Shown here piece after piece: positions 25,386 to 32,885 of a stretch of 64,000 nt of DNA (position 1 is the stretch's first letter; every line of letters starts with the position of its first letter). The notes beneath the pieces were generated by a model that did not search any database, had not been told where the DNA came from, and was given only the letters and a program-made list of their open reading frames with translations. Origin of the DNA: Bog-473 sp963730395 (GTDB lineage Bacteria; Actinomycetota; Acidimicrobiia; Acidimicrobiales; RAAP-2); contig CAVSSK010000021.1 in the NCBI GenBank assembly GCA_963730395.1, positions 310,001-374,000 on the forward strand, given 5' to 3'. The position numbers were made by a program, and so were the translations under genes.

Positions 25386-26957
25386 GTGGCACGGGTACTG
25401 GTAACGGAGAAGATCGCGCAGAGCGGGCTGGACCTGCTGGCCGACGCGGGCCATGAGGTCGACGTGCAGGAGGACCTCAGCGCCGAGCAGCTGCTCGAGG
25501 CGATCGTCGGCGCGCACGCGCTGATCATCCGCTCCGCCACGCAGGTGACGGGGGACGTGCTGGCGGCCGGGACGAGCCTGGTCGTCGTCGGGCGGGCCGG
25601 GGTCGGCCTCGACAACGTCGATGTCACCGCCGCCACCGAGCGCGGCGTCATGGTCGTCAACGCGCCGACCTCGAACATCCTCTCGGTCGCCGAGCAGGCC
25701 ATGGCGCTGCTGCTGGCCCAGGCGCGCAACATCCCCCAGGCCCATTCGGCGCTGGTGGCCGGGCGCTGGGAGCGCTCCAAGTGGGAGGGCGTCGAACTGC
25801 ACGGCAAGGTGCTCGGCGTGGTCGGGCTCGGCCGTGCCGGCTCGCTGGTGGCCCAGCGCGCCCATGCCTTCGGCATGGAGCTCATCGGCTACGACCCTTT
25901 CGTGTCCCACGAGCGGGCGCGCGCCATGGGAGTGCGGCTCGTCAGCATCGAGGAGCTGGTGGCGCAGGCAGACTTCGTCTCCATCCACACGCCGAAGACA
26001 CCCGAGACCATCGGCCTGTTCGGCCGTGACCTCCTGGCCAAGGCCAAGCCGGGCATCCGCATCGTCAACACGGCCCGCGGCGGCATCGTGGACGAGGAGG
26101 CGCTCGCCGAGGCGATCCGCGACGGCGTCGTGGCCGGCGCCGGGCTCGACGTCTTCGCCACCGAGCCGTGCACCGAGTCGCCGCTCTTCGACCTGCCCGG
26201 GGTCGTGGTCTCGCCGCACCTCGGCGCGTCGACCGAGGAGGCGCAGGACAAGGCCGGCGTCACCATCGCCGAGCAGGTCCTGCTGGCGTTGGCCGGCGAC
26301 TTCGTGCCCTACGCGGTGAACGTGGCCGCCCGCGACGTCTCCGACACGGTGCGCACGTTCATGGGGCTGGCCGAGCAGCTGGGGCGCTTCTTCGTCGGCC
26401 TGCACGACGGGCTGCCCGACGCCATCGACATGGAGTACCAGGGCGAGCTGGCGGGGGAGAGCACCGGCATCCTCACGCTCTCGGTCCTCAAGGGGATCTT
26501 CGGCGGGTCGACCGAGGAGCCCGTCTCCTACGTCAACGCGCCGCAGCTGGCGGAGCGGCGCGGCCTCGCCGTGCGCGAGTCGTCCACCTCGACCTCACAC
26601 GACTACAAGTCGCTGCTCACCCTGCGCTCGGGCTCGCACTCCGTCGCCGGCACGCTCATCACCGTCGGCCTGCGCACCGAGCCCCGCATCGTGATCGTCG
26701 ACGATCACGTCGTCGAGGTGCCGCCGGCCACCCACATGCTCGTGGTGCGCAACGACGACCGTCCGGGCGTGATCGGCATCGTGGGCACCGCGCTCGGTGC
26801 GGCCGGCGTGTCGATCTCGTCCATGGCCGTGGGGCCACTCCCCGAATCGTCGACCGCCATGATGGTGATCTCGACCACGACGCCCGCACCAGACGTCGTG
26901 GTGGAGCAGCTGCGGGGCGACGAGGGGATCCTCGACATCCACCGCGTCACGCTCTGA
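25386..26957 (+). CDS. serA: D-3-phosphoglycerate dehydrogenase (long type with ACT domain)
   Basis: SerA (523 residues) oxidises 3-phosphoglycerate, the first step of serine synthesis. Domains in order: N-terminal substrate domain (VLVTEKIAQSGLDLL), Rossmann NAD domain (VGLGRAGSLVAQRA), catalytic Arg/Glu/His region (NTARGGIVDEEALAEAI, SPHLGASTEEAQ), an intervening allosteric domain, and a C-terminal ACT domain (RNDDRPGVIGIVG) that senses serine. GTG 25386 has GAGGAG 9 nt upstream. The length is that of the M. tuberculosis type. Its stop directly abuts the stop of a small convergent gene. Confidence 0.95.
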   Translation: MARVLVTEKIAQSGLDLLADAGHEVDVQEDLSAEQLLEAIVGAHALIIRSATQVTGDVLAAGTSLVVVGRAGVGLDNVDVTAATERGVMVVNAPTSNILSVAEQAMALLLAQARNIPQAHSALVAGRWERSKWEGVELHGKVLGVVGLGRAGSLVAQRAHAFGMELIGYDPFVSHERARAMGVRLVSIEELVAQADFVSIHTPKTPETIGLFGRDLLAKAKPGIRIVNTARGGIVDEEALAEAIRDGVVAGAGLDVFATEPCTESPLFDLPGVVVSPHLGASTEEAQDKAGVTIAEQVLLALAGDFVPYAVNVAARDVSDTVRTFMGLAEQLGRFFVGLHDGLPDAIDMEYQGELAGESTGILTLSVLKGIFGGSTEEPVSYVNAPQLAERRGLAVRESSTSTSHDYKSLLTLRSGSHSVAGTLITVGLRTEPRIVIVDDHVVEVPPATHMLVVRNDDRPGVIGIVGTALGAAGVSISSMAVGPLPESSTAMMVISTTTPAPDVVVEQLRGDEGILDIHRVTL

Positions 26958-27125
26958 TCAGGCGGGCTTGCGGGGGACGGCGGGCCACGTATCGAGGCTG
27001 CCGATGACGGGCTCGTCGCCGTGGAGCGCGCGCTGTGGTGCGCGGTCGAGCAGGACGGCGCGCACCACCGCCAGCACGCCGATCACGAGGGTGGCACGGA
27101 CCAGTGTCCAGAGGAGGCGGCGCAT
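26958..27125 (-). CDS. small single-TM protein next to serA
   Basis: A 55-residue ORF, MRRLLWTLVRATLVIGVLAV at the N-terminus (an Arg-led hydrophobic helix, residues 4-25), followed by a short polar tail (DEPVIGSLDTWPAVPRKPA). It fits exactly between serA (stop 26957) and the divergent VOC gene (start 27149). The signal-anchor plus a Trp/Pro-rich tail look like a real small membrane protein rather than chance, but I cannot name a family. Confidence 0.6.
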   Translation of the reverse strand: MRRLLWTLVRATLVIGVLAVVRAVLLDRAPQRALHGDEPVIGSLDTWPAVPRKPA

Positions 27126-27148
27126 CCGACCACGGTAGCGTGACCGTC

Positions 27149-27505
27149 ATGGCCACCTTTCAGAGCATCGCCCCCATCTTCCCCGCGGCGGACCTGGACG
27201 CCATGCGTTCGCACTACGAGGCCCTGGGCTTCGAGGTGCAGGTGCACGACGGTGGCTACGGCACCGCCGCCCGCGACGGCGTCCGCCTCCACTTCCGGCA
27301 CGCCCCGGACATCGGTCCGGCGGAGGAGCGGGGCGCGGCCTACATCGACGTGGACGATGCCGACGCCCTCCACGCGGAGTGGCGTGCGGCGGGGGTGGGG
27401 GAGACGTCCGACCTGTTCGACCCCGGCTTTGGCGTGTGGGAGGCCGCCCACACCGACGGGGACGGGAACCTGTTGCGCTTCGGCTCCCGGCGCCGGCGCC
27501 CTTGA
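27149..27505 (+). CDS. VOC/glyoxalase superfamily protein (bleomycin-resistance-like)
   Basis: A 118-residue VOC-fold protein: APIFPAADLDAMRSHYEALG, then GVRLHFRHAP, YIDVDDADALHAEWRAAG and HTDGDGNLLRFG, the paired beta-alpha-beta-beta-beta pattern of bleomycin-resistance proteins and lactoylglutathione lyases. A TAGCGT -10-like box at 27134-27139 lies 9 nt before ATG 27149, consistent with leaderless expression; a GTG at 27140 is also in frame. Its 3' end overlaps the -35 box proposed for the leuA leader. Ligand unknown. Confidence 0.82.
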   Translation: MATFQSIAPIFPAADLDAMRSHYEALGFEVQVHDGGYGTAARDGVRLHFRHAPDIGPAEERGAAYIDVDDADALHAEWRAAGVGETSDLFDPGFGVWEAAHTDGDGNLLRFGSRRRRP

Positions 27506-27541
27506 CGCTGGCCCCCGTCCGATGGGACAATTGGGGCCGAC

Positions 27542-27580
27542 ATGAAGAAGGCCACGATCTCCGAGCTGCGGCTGACCTGA
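27542..27580 (+). CDS. leuA leader peptide (12 residues)
   Basis: Short ORF MKKATISELRLT ending in TGA at 27578-27580, with Ile and two Leu codons (ATC, CTG, CTG). TTGACG at 27502-27507 and GACAAT at 27526-27531 (18-bp spacing) lie 10 nt upstream of the ATG, so it is probably leaderless. The stop codon is followed after one base by a 9-bp hairpin, then a strong terminator, then leuA. The branched-chain codons are fewer than in the ilvB leader, so control strength is less certain, but the layout is the same. Confidence 0.7.
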   Translation: MKKATISELRLT

Positions 27581-27581
27581 C

Positions 27582-27605
27582 GGCGAACGCCACATCGCGT
27601 TCGCC
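27582..27605 (+). promoter_or_regulatory. Leader hairpin after the leuA leader-peptide stop
   Basis: GGCGAACGC (27582-27590) pairs perfectly with GCGTTCGCC (27597-27605), loop CACATC. It begins one base after the leader stop codon, the same place as the hairpins in the ilvB and leuB leaders. A ribosome at the stop would cover its 5' arm. Confidence 0.65.
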
Positions 27606-27608
27606 CGC

Positions 27609-27641
27609 AACCTCCTGCGCCGAATGGCCAGGGGGTTTTTT
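27609..27641 (+). terminator. Attenuator terminator upstream of leuA
   Basis: AACCTCCTG (27609-27617) pairs with CAGGGGGTT (27629-27637) with one T-G pair; the loop can form a further GCC/GGC helix around GAAT. Six T residues (27636-27641) follow or end the stem. This is a textbook intrinsic terminator placed 41 nt before leuA and after the leader ORF, so it acts as an attenuator rather than an end-of-gene terminator for the VOC gene, though it could do both. Confidence 0.75.
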
Positions 27642-27681
27642 GTTGGGCCGGCGCCGGTTCGGGCCGATGAAGGGATGAGAC

Positions 27682-29409
27682 ATGGTTGAGGGACAGAAGG
27701 GAAGTGGTGGCGACATGGAGCGGGGTCGTCTGACCCTGCCCTGCGACCCGTCGCCCATGCCGTTCGGCAAGTACCGCTCGCACGTGCCGCTCGTCTTGGG
27801 CGACCGCACCTGGCCGGATCGCCGGTTCACCCGCGCCCCGCGCTGGGCCAGCGTCGACCTGCGCGACGGCAACCAGGCCCTCATCGACCCCATGGACCCG
27901 GAGCGCAAGCTGGCGCTGTTCCAGACGCTGGTGGACGTCGGCTTCAAGGAGATCGAGATCGGCTTCCCCTCGGCGTCGCAGACCGACTTCGACTTCCAGC
28001 GCCTCATCATCGACGAAGGTTTGATTCCCGACGACGTCGAGATCCAGGTGCTCGTGCAGTGCCGCCAGGAGCTGATCGAGCGCACCTTCGAGTCGCTGGT
28101 GGGCGCCCGTCAGGCCGTCGTGCACTTCTACAACTCGGTGTCCGAGTTGCAGCGCCGCGTGGTGTTCGGGCTCGACAGGGCCGGCATCGTCGACATCGCC
28201 GTGAAGGCGGCCGAGCTCTGCAAGAAGTACGAGGCCCAGCTGTCAGGGACCGAGGTCAGGTATGAGTACTCCCCGGAGAGCTTCACCGGGACCGAGCCGG
28301 ACTTCGCCGTCGAGATCTGCGAGGCGGTCATGGACGTGATCGAGCCGACGCCGGAGCGTCCCATGATCCTCAACCTGCCCGCCACCGTCGAGATGTACAG
28401 CCCCAACGTGTACGCCGACGTGATCGAGTGGTTCGGTCGCACCATCAAGCACCGCGACGCCATCGTGCTCAGCCTGCACCCGCACAACGACCGCGGCACC
28501 GCGGTGGCGGCCGCCGAGCTCGCCGTGCTGGCCGGCGCCGACCGGGTGGAGGGCACGCTGTTCGGCAACGGCGAGCGCACGGGCAACGTCGACATCGTGA
28601 CGCTGGCCATGAACCTGTTCTCGCAGGGCGTCGACCCGACGCTGGACTTCGGAGACATCGAGAAGGTGCGCCGGGTGGCCGAGTACGCGACGCGCCTCCC
28701 CGTGCACCCGCGCCACCCCTACGCCGGGGACCTGGTCTACACGGCGTTCTCGGGCTCGCACCAGGACGCCATCAAGAAGGGCATGGCGGCCATCGGGGAC
28801 GACTACGAGGAGTGGGAGGTGCCGTACCTGCCCATCGACCCCAAGCACACCGGGCGGACGTACGAGGCGATCATCCAGGTGAACAGCCAGTCGGGCAAGG
28901 GTGGTGTCGCGTACGTGATGGACACGGACCACGGGCTGGACCTGCCCCGGCGACTGCAGATCGAGTTCTCCAAGCGCGTCCAGGAGATCACCGAGGCCAG
29001 TGGCACCGTGATCCGCTCCGGCCAGATGTGGGACGTCTTCGAGGAGATCTACCTGCCCGAGGACGCGGGGCTGCGCCTCATCACGAGTGAGGTCACCACC
29101 GGCAAGGGCCACACGAACGTCACGGCACAACTGCTCGTCGACGGCCAGCACCGCACCGTGACGGGCGAAGGGAACGGACCGATCGACGCGTTGGTGGCCG
29201 CCCTGAAGGCCGACCTCGGTATCGTGCTGGAGGTGAAGGACTACTCCGAGCACGCGCTCACCGAAGGCTCGGGTGCCTCCGCGGTGGCCTACGTCGAAGT
29301 CGCCGGGAGCGACGGCTCCACCTGGTGGGGCGTCGGCCGGGACTCGTCCATCCTGGACGCGTCGCTCGGCGCCGTGGTGTCGGCGGCGAACCGGGCCCGC
29401 CCCGGGTGA
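27682..29409 (+). CDS. leuA: 2-isopropylmalate synthase, type 2
   Basis: LeuA (575 residues) condenses 2-oxoisovalerate with acetyl-CoA, committing carbon to leucine. The catalytic TIM-barrel starts with WASVDLRDGNQALIDPM (metal Asp/Arg), continues KEIEIGFPSASQTDFDF and the metal-binding SLHPHNDRGTAVA and GERTGNVDIVTLA. The C-terminal regulatory LeuA dimer domain (VTAQLLVDGQHRTVTGEGNG) is the site of leucine feedback. It is the long form of actinobacteria and fungi. AAGGGA lies 8 nt before ATG 27682; ATG 27715 is an alternative. Probably regulated by the attenuator upstream. The stop overlaps the GTG of the GNAT gene. Confidence 0.96.
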   Translation: MVEGQKGSGGDMERGRLTLPCDPSPMPFGKYRSHVPLVLGDRTWPDRRFTRAPRWASVDLRDGNQALIDPMDPERKLALFQTLVDVGFKEIEIGFPSASQTDFDFQRLIIDEGLIPDDVEIQVLVQCRQELIERTFESLVGARQAVVHFYNSVSELQRRVVFGLDRAGIVDIAVKAAELCKKYEAQLSGTEVRYEYSPESFTGTEPDFAVEICEAVMDVIEPTPERPMILNLPATVEMYSPNVYADVIEWFGRTIKHRDAIVLSLHPHNDRGTAVAAAELAVLAGADRVEGTLFGNGERTGNVDIVTLAMNLFSQGVDPTLDFGDIEKVRRVAEYATRLPVHPRHPYAGDLVYTAFSGSHQDAIKKGMAAIGDDYEEWEVPYLPIDPKHTGRTYEAIIQVNSQSGKGGVAYVMDTDHGLDLPRRLQIEFSKRVQEITEASGTVIRSGQMWDVFEEIYLPEDAGLRLITSEVTTGKGHTNVTAQLLVDGQHRTVTGEGNGPIDALVAALKADLGIVLEVKDYSEHALTEGSGASAVAYVEVAGSDGSTWWGVGRDSSILDASLGAVVSAANRARPG

Positions 29410-29846
29410 TCCGCCCGGCCGTCGAGGGGGACGTCCCCGAGCTGGTGGCGATGATCCGCGAGCTGGCGGAGTTCGAGCACCTCTCGGACCAGGTGAAGAT
29501 CACCGAGGACGACCTCGCCGCCACGCTGTTCGGGCCGGGCGCCATCGTGCACGACTCGGTGGTCGAGGACGAGGACGGCGGCGGCCTGGCCGCGCACGCC
29601 CTGTGGTACCGGACGTTCTCGACCTTCTTGGGCAAGACGGGTATCTGGCTCGAGGACCTCTACGTCCGTCCCGAGCACCGCCGCAAGGGTCTGGCCGGCG
29701 CGCTGCTGGCGCACCTGCGAGCCCAGACCGAGGGGCGGATCGAGTGGGAGGTCCTCGAGTGGAACACGGCGGCCATCGACTTCTACCAGCGCCTCGGCGC
29801 CCGGCCCATGGGCGGCTGGACCCACTATCGCTGGTACGACGGCTGA
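29406..29846 (+). CDS. GNAT-family N-acetyltransferase
   Basis: A 146-residue acetyltransferase: IRPAVEGDVPELVAMIRELAEFE, then the strand LEDLYVRPEHRRKGLAGALL with the acetyl-CoA pyrophosphate loop R-R-K-G-L-A-G-A, and the NTAAIDFYQRLGARPMGGW motif. It resembles the spermidine/diamine or small-molecule GNATs. The GTG start overlaps the leuA stop (GTGA), so it is translated with leuA, although no metabolic link is apparent. Confidence 0.9.
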   Translation: MIRPAVEGDVPELVAMIRELAEFEHLSDQVKITEDDLAATLFGPGAIVHDSVVEDEDGGGLAAHALWYRTFSTFLGKTGIWLEDLYVRPEHRRKGLAGALLAHLRAQTEGRIEWEVLEWNTAAIDFYQRLGARPMGGWTHYRWYDG

Positions 29847-29889
29847 CCCCCGGGCCGCGCCCGGTGCTTCGATGGCCGTTTCTGGCATC

Positions 29890-29895
29890 TATAAT
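29890..29895 (+). promoter_or_regulatory. Consensus -10 box (TATAAT) upstream of the cNMP-binding protein
   Basis: TATAAT is a perfect -10 hexamer, rare in this GC-rich sequence, and lies in an unusually AT-rich 45 bp. It would give a transcript start near 29902 and a leader of about 85 nt. A TTGACA at 29924-29929 offers an alternative, closer promoter with a poorer -10. Confidence 0.45.
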
Positions 29896-29986
29896 CCAGA
29901 TCTGAAGTATCTGCGCTAGCTGGTTGACAGATCACCATGGGTGGTCCACTCTGGCGGCACAGGAGACACTGGATGAAGGAGACGTT

Positions 29987-30400
29987 GTGCGGCTGATCAG
30001 GGACGATCTGCGGGAGTTGGCTCTGTTCTCGGGGGCCAGCCGGTCCGAGCTGGCCGTCATCGGGCGGCAGCTGACCCGCCTCAACATCGCCGCCGGGACC
30101 GTCCTGGTGCGAGAGGGTTCCCGGGGGGACGAGTTCATGATCGTCCTCGAGGGCGAGGCGGAGGTGAGCCAGGGCGGCCGCGCCATCGCCACCATCGGCC
30201 CCGGTGACCTGGTGGGCGAGATGGCCCTGCTGCACGAGGACCGCCGGGGCCGGCGCAACGCCACGGTGACGGCGCTCAGCGACATGGTGATCTACGCGGG
30301 CTCTCCGAGTGAGTTCCGCCAGATCCTCGACGCCGCACCCTCGGTGGCCGAGAAGATCCGGCAGACCGTCGAATGGCGGGCCCTGCGTAACGCAGCCTGA
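29987..30400 (+). CDS. cyclic-nucleotide-binding domain protein
   Basis: A 137-residue protein that is essentially one CRP/cNMP-binding beta-barrel: LTRLNIAAGTVLVREGSRGDEFMIVLEG, FVGEMALL-type block (GDLVGEMALLHEDRRGRRNATVTA) with the Glu and Arg of the phosphate-binding cassette, and a closing helix. There is no HTH or other output domain, so it may be a stand-alone sensor or adaptor. GTG 29987 has AAGGAG 5 nt upstream; a TTG-initiated longer frame from 29924 would run through the TTGACA box and is not preferred. Confidence 0.85.
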   Translation: MRLIRDDLRELALFSGASRSELAVIGRQLTRLNIAAGTVLVREGSRGDEFMIVLEGEAEVSQGGRAIATIGPGDLVGEMALLHEDRRGRRNATVTALSDMVIYAGSPSEFRQILDAAPSVAEKIRQTVEWRALRNAA

Positions 30401-30456
30401 CCCCACACGACGGCGCGGTCGGCCCCCGAGGCCGGTCGTCGGGGCATTGCCCGTAA

Positions 30457-30490
30457 GTAACGAGTCTGTTACGGTAACCAAAGTGTTACC
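30457..30490. promoter_or_regulatory. Tandem GTAAC-N6-GTTAC operators of the second ArsR module
   Basis: Two palindromes of the same design lie head to tail: GTAAC-N6-GTTAC at 30457-30472 and GGTAAC-N6-GTTACC at 30473-30490, repeating every 17 bp. They cover the probable -10 (TACGGT, 30470-30475) and the start codon of the ArsR gene. Two adjacent dimer sites at a promoter is a normal autorepression layout for ArsR proteins. Confidence 0.7.
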
Positions 30491-30806
30491 GATGGCCGGG
30501 GACCCGTTCGACGCGCTGGGCGATCCGACGCGTCGCGAGATCCTGCGGCTCCTGAGCGACGGCGACAAGCCGGTGCACGAGATCGCAGCCACGCTGCCGA
30601 TCAGCCGCCCGGCCGTCTCTCGCCACCTGCGCCTCTTGAAGGACGCCGGGATGGTGGCCGAAGAGGCTCGGGGGAACCGCCGGATCTATCACCTCCGCGA
30701 CGAGGGGTTGCGGGCGGTCCAGGAGTACCTCGAGGGGGTCTGGGGCAACGCCGCCGCCCGGTTCCGACTGCTGGCCGAGAACAGCGAACCCGGGCCCGAG
30801 CGATGA
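30483..30806 (+). CDS. ArsR-family winged-helix regulator, second module
   Basis: A 107-residue ArsR regulator: DALGDPTRREILRLLSDGDK, recognition helix ISRPAVSRHLRLLKDAGMV, wing GNRRIYHL. No metal-binding cysteines. TACGGT ends 7 nt before GTG 30483, favouring leaderless initiation there; ATG 30492 is the alternative and has no Shine-Dalgarno. Its TGA overlaps the ATG of the following SRPBCC gene, and two palindromes cover the promoter. Confidence 0.9.
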   Translation: MLPMAGDPFDALGDPTRREILRLLSDGDKPVHEIAATLPISRPAVSRHLRLLKDAGMVAEEARGNRRIYHLRDEGLRAVQEYLEGVWGNAAARFRLLAENSEPGPER

Positions 30807-31246
30807 GTGCGCCGCTGCACGTCACGTTCGACGTCGACTGCCCGCCCCGCCAGGCGTTCGCCGTGTGGACGTCGAAGATCGGGACATGGTGGCCGCCGGA
30901 CCACACCGTGAGCGGGCACCCCGACGAGATCGTGCTCGAGGCTCGGCCCGGCGGCCAGATCTACGAGACGTCCGCCGGCGTGAAGCACCCATGGGGCGAG
31001 GTCACGGTGTGGGAGCCGCCCCGTCGGCTGGCCTACCTGTGGCACCTGGGCCGGGACCGCGGCGACGCCACCGAGGTCGACGTCCGCTTCGTCGACGAGG
31101 GGGGCGACCGGACGCGCATCGAGATCGAGCACAGCGGCTGGGAACGCCTCGGCGACACGGCGGACACGTGGCGTGACCGCAACCGCGCCGGCTGGGACTC
31201 GCTGCTGCCGCACTTCGCGCAGGCCGTCGAGAAGGGAGTCGCGTGA
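30803..31246 (+). CDS. SRPBCC (AHSA1-like) protein, partner of ArsR
   Basis: A 147-residue START/SRPBCC-fold protein: VTFDVDCPPRQAFAVWTSKI, WWPPDHTV, the GGQIYE turn, EVTVWEPPRRLAYLW and a long C-terminal helix ending AGWDSLLPHFAQAVEKG. Proteins of this family bind hydrophobic ligands in a cavity between the sheet and the last helix. It overlaps both neighbours (ArsR before, conserved hypothetical after), so ArsR-SRPBCC-hypothetical is one transcription unit. Confidence 0.88.
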   Translation: MSAPLHVTFDVDCPPRQAFAVWTSKIGTWWPPDHTVSGHPDEIVLEARPGGQIYETSAGVKHPWGEVTVWEPPRRLAYLWHLGRDRGDATEVDVRFVDEGGDRTRIEIEHSGWERLGDTADTWRDRNRAGWDSLLPHFAQAVEKGVA

Positions 31247-31647
31247 TGGCGAGCGGGACCAAGGAGGACCCGTGGGTGCTGAAGACACCACCGGGGAGCT
31301 CCGAGTACACGATGTACAAGGACGATGAGTCGGAGCCGGCGGTCCTCGTGTGCCAGGTCGGCTCGACGAGGCTCACGTACGACCTGCGGGCGATCGAGGA
31401 CCTGCACGCCTGGCTGACCGAGCAGGGCGACTGGGTGCCCCTCGGGGCAGCCGACGAGAAGAAGCCGGCCGCCGACGGCACCGTGGAGGGGTGGGGGCGT
31501 TCCCCCGACAACCCGATCGGCGGGTGGTACGGATTGCGCAAGGGGTACCGAGGACGCTTCGGGATGTACCTCCCACCGCTCCTGGAGGCGCTCGGCCTGG
31601 CCGAAGTGACCCACGACGCGCGGAACAACCGGATGCGCGCGGTCTGA
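31243..31647 (+). CDS. conserved hypothetical protein (DUF6855-like)
   Basis: A 134-residue soluble protein with an unmistakably conserved look: TKEDPWVLKTPPGSSEYTMY, VCQVGSTRLTYDLRAIEDL, QGDWVPLGAADEKK and GWYGLRKGYRGRFGMYLPPL. I recall similar mycobacterial proteins (DUF6855) but no function. GTG 31243 overlaps the SRPBCC stop; ATG 31246 is an equally good start. Confidence 0.75.
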   Translation: MMASGTKEDPWVLKTPPGSSEYTMYKDDESEPAVLVCQVGSTRLTYDLRAIEDLHAWLTEQGDWVPLGAADEKKPAADGTVEGWGRSPDNPIGGWYGLRKGYRGRFGMYLPPLLEALGLAEVTHDARNNRMRAV

Positions 31648-31695
31648 GCCGGGCGACATCGGCGCCGCCGCGCGACACACCAGAGAGGAGTGCAC

Positions 31696-31999
31696 ATGCC
31701 AGTGACCAAGGTGATCCGCTACCGCACCAAGCCCGACCGGGCCGATGAGAACGAGCGGCTGATCCGGGACGTCTTCGCCGAGCTCTCCGAGCAGCGCCCC
31801 GAGGGCCTGCACTACGCCGCCTGGCGCCTCGACGACGGCGTGAGCTTCGTGCACGTGGCCGTCGTCGACGGCGAGGTGAACCCGTTGAACGCCTCGGCGG
31901 CGTTCGCGGCCTTCCAGGCCGGCATCGGGGGCCGCGGTCGAAGAGGGCCCCGTTCCCGCCGACGCCACCGCCGTCGGCTCCTACCGCCTGCTGCCGTAG
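31696..31999 (+). CDS. small hypothetical (ferredoxin-fold monooxygenase-like) with a frameshift
   Basis: About 100 residues, starting PVTKVIRYRTKPDRADENER and continuing LHYAAWRLDDGVSFVHVAVV and NASAAFAAFQAGIG, which resembles the dimeric alpha/beta barrel of ABM-type small proteins. As read the frame runs to an Arg-rich tail past 32040. Dropping one G from GGGGG at 31927-31931 gives AAVEEGPVPADATAVGSYRL and a TAG at 31997-31999, a natural end before the next promoter. Function unknown. Confidence 0.65.
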
Positions 32000-32034
32000 A
32001 CCTGGAGCGGCCGGGCCTTGACGGCGCCCGATCA

Positions 32035-32057
32035 GTAAGTTAAAACTTACCGTAAGT
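32035..32057. promoter_or_regulatory. Palindromic operator of the third ArsR module
   Basis: GTAAGTT-AA-AACTTAC at 32035-32050 is a 7-bp-arm palindrome, followed by another GTAAGT at 32052-32057 that runs into the GTG start. TTGACG at 32018-32023 can serve as -35, with a -10 inside the palindrome. The half-site GTAAG differs from GTAAC of the second module, so the two ArsR proteins probably recognise different sites. Confidence 0.65.
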
Positions 32058-32382
32058 GATAGCTAACTCTCGAGCCCTCGGCGCCCTGGGCGACCCGACC
32101 AGGCGGGCCATCTTCGAGCACCTCGGCGAGCGCCCCTCGGCGGTGGTCGACCTCGCCGCCCGCCTGCCGGTCAGCCGTCCGGCGGTCTCCCAGCATCTGA
32201 GGGTCCTGAAGGACGCCGGCCTCGTGCGCGACGTCCGGGCCGGGACCCGGCGCGTCTACAGCCTCGATCCTGCCGGGATCGCCGGGCTGCGCGACTACCT
32301 CGACCGCTTCTGGAACACGGCCCTGCACTCGTTCAAGGTCCGAGTCGAACAGCAACAGGAACCACGGGAGGAGACCCCATGA
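32056..32382 (+). CDS. ArsR-family winged-helix regulator, third module
   Basis: A 108-residue ArsR protein: GALGDPTRRAIFEHLGERPS, recognition helix VSRPAVSQHLRVLKDAGLV, wing GTRRVYSLDPAG, and a C-terminal helix YLDRFWNTALHSFKVRVEQQ typical of ArsR proteins paired with SRPBCC genes. No metal site. Starts with GTG inside its own putative operator and overlaps the next gene by 4 nt. Confidence 0.9.
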   Translation: MIANSRALGALGDPTRRAIFEHLGERPSAVVDLAARLPVSRPAVSQHLRVLKDAGLVRDVRAGTRRVYSLDPAGIAGLRDYLDRFWNTALHSFKVRVEQQQEPREETP

Positions 32383-32865
32383 CCGACGCCACTGCCGTCA
32401 CCAGGTCCATCGTCGTCGACGCACCGCTCGACACGAGCGTTCGCGGTGTTCACCGAGGACATGGCGAGCTGGTGGCCGCCCGAGCACCACATCATCGAGG
32501 CGCCGCTCGCCTCCATGGTCTTCGAGGCCCGCGAGGGTGGCCGCGTCTACGACGTGGGCACGGACGGCAGCGAGTGCCAGTGGGCGCGCGTCCTCGCCTA
32601 CGACCCCCCGAACCGGGTCGTGTTCAGCTGGGACATCAACCTGCAGTGGCAGGTCGAGACCGACCCGGCGAAGACCAGCGAGGTCGAGGTGCGGTTCCTC
32701 CCCGAAGGCGAGCGGCGCACGAGGGTCGAGCTCGAACACCGCAAGCTGGACCGCCACGGTGAGGGCTGGGAGGGCATGCGCGACGGCATCGGCTCGGACG
32801 AGGGATGGGGCGTCGGCCTGCGGCGCTTTGCCGCACAGGTGGAGCAGACGTCGGCCGAGGTGTGA
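32379..32865 (+). pseudogene. SRPBCC (AHSA1-like) protein with one frameshift
   Basis: From ATG 32379 the N-terminus reads TDATAVTRSIVVDAPLDT; the rest is in another frame from about 32440: VFTEDMASWWPPEHHIIEAP, GGRVYDVGTDGSECQWARVL, SWDINLQWQVETDPAKTSEV and the C-terminal helix. Removing one base at 32435-32437 (ACGAGCG to ACGGCG) gives the standard A-F-A-V-F-T-E-D link and one protein of about 161 residues. Ligand-binding partner of the overlapping ArsR gene; likely functional if the frameshift is an error. Confidence 0.75.
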
Positions 32866-32885
32866 CGGGCCGACGAATCGGGCCG

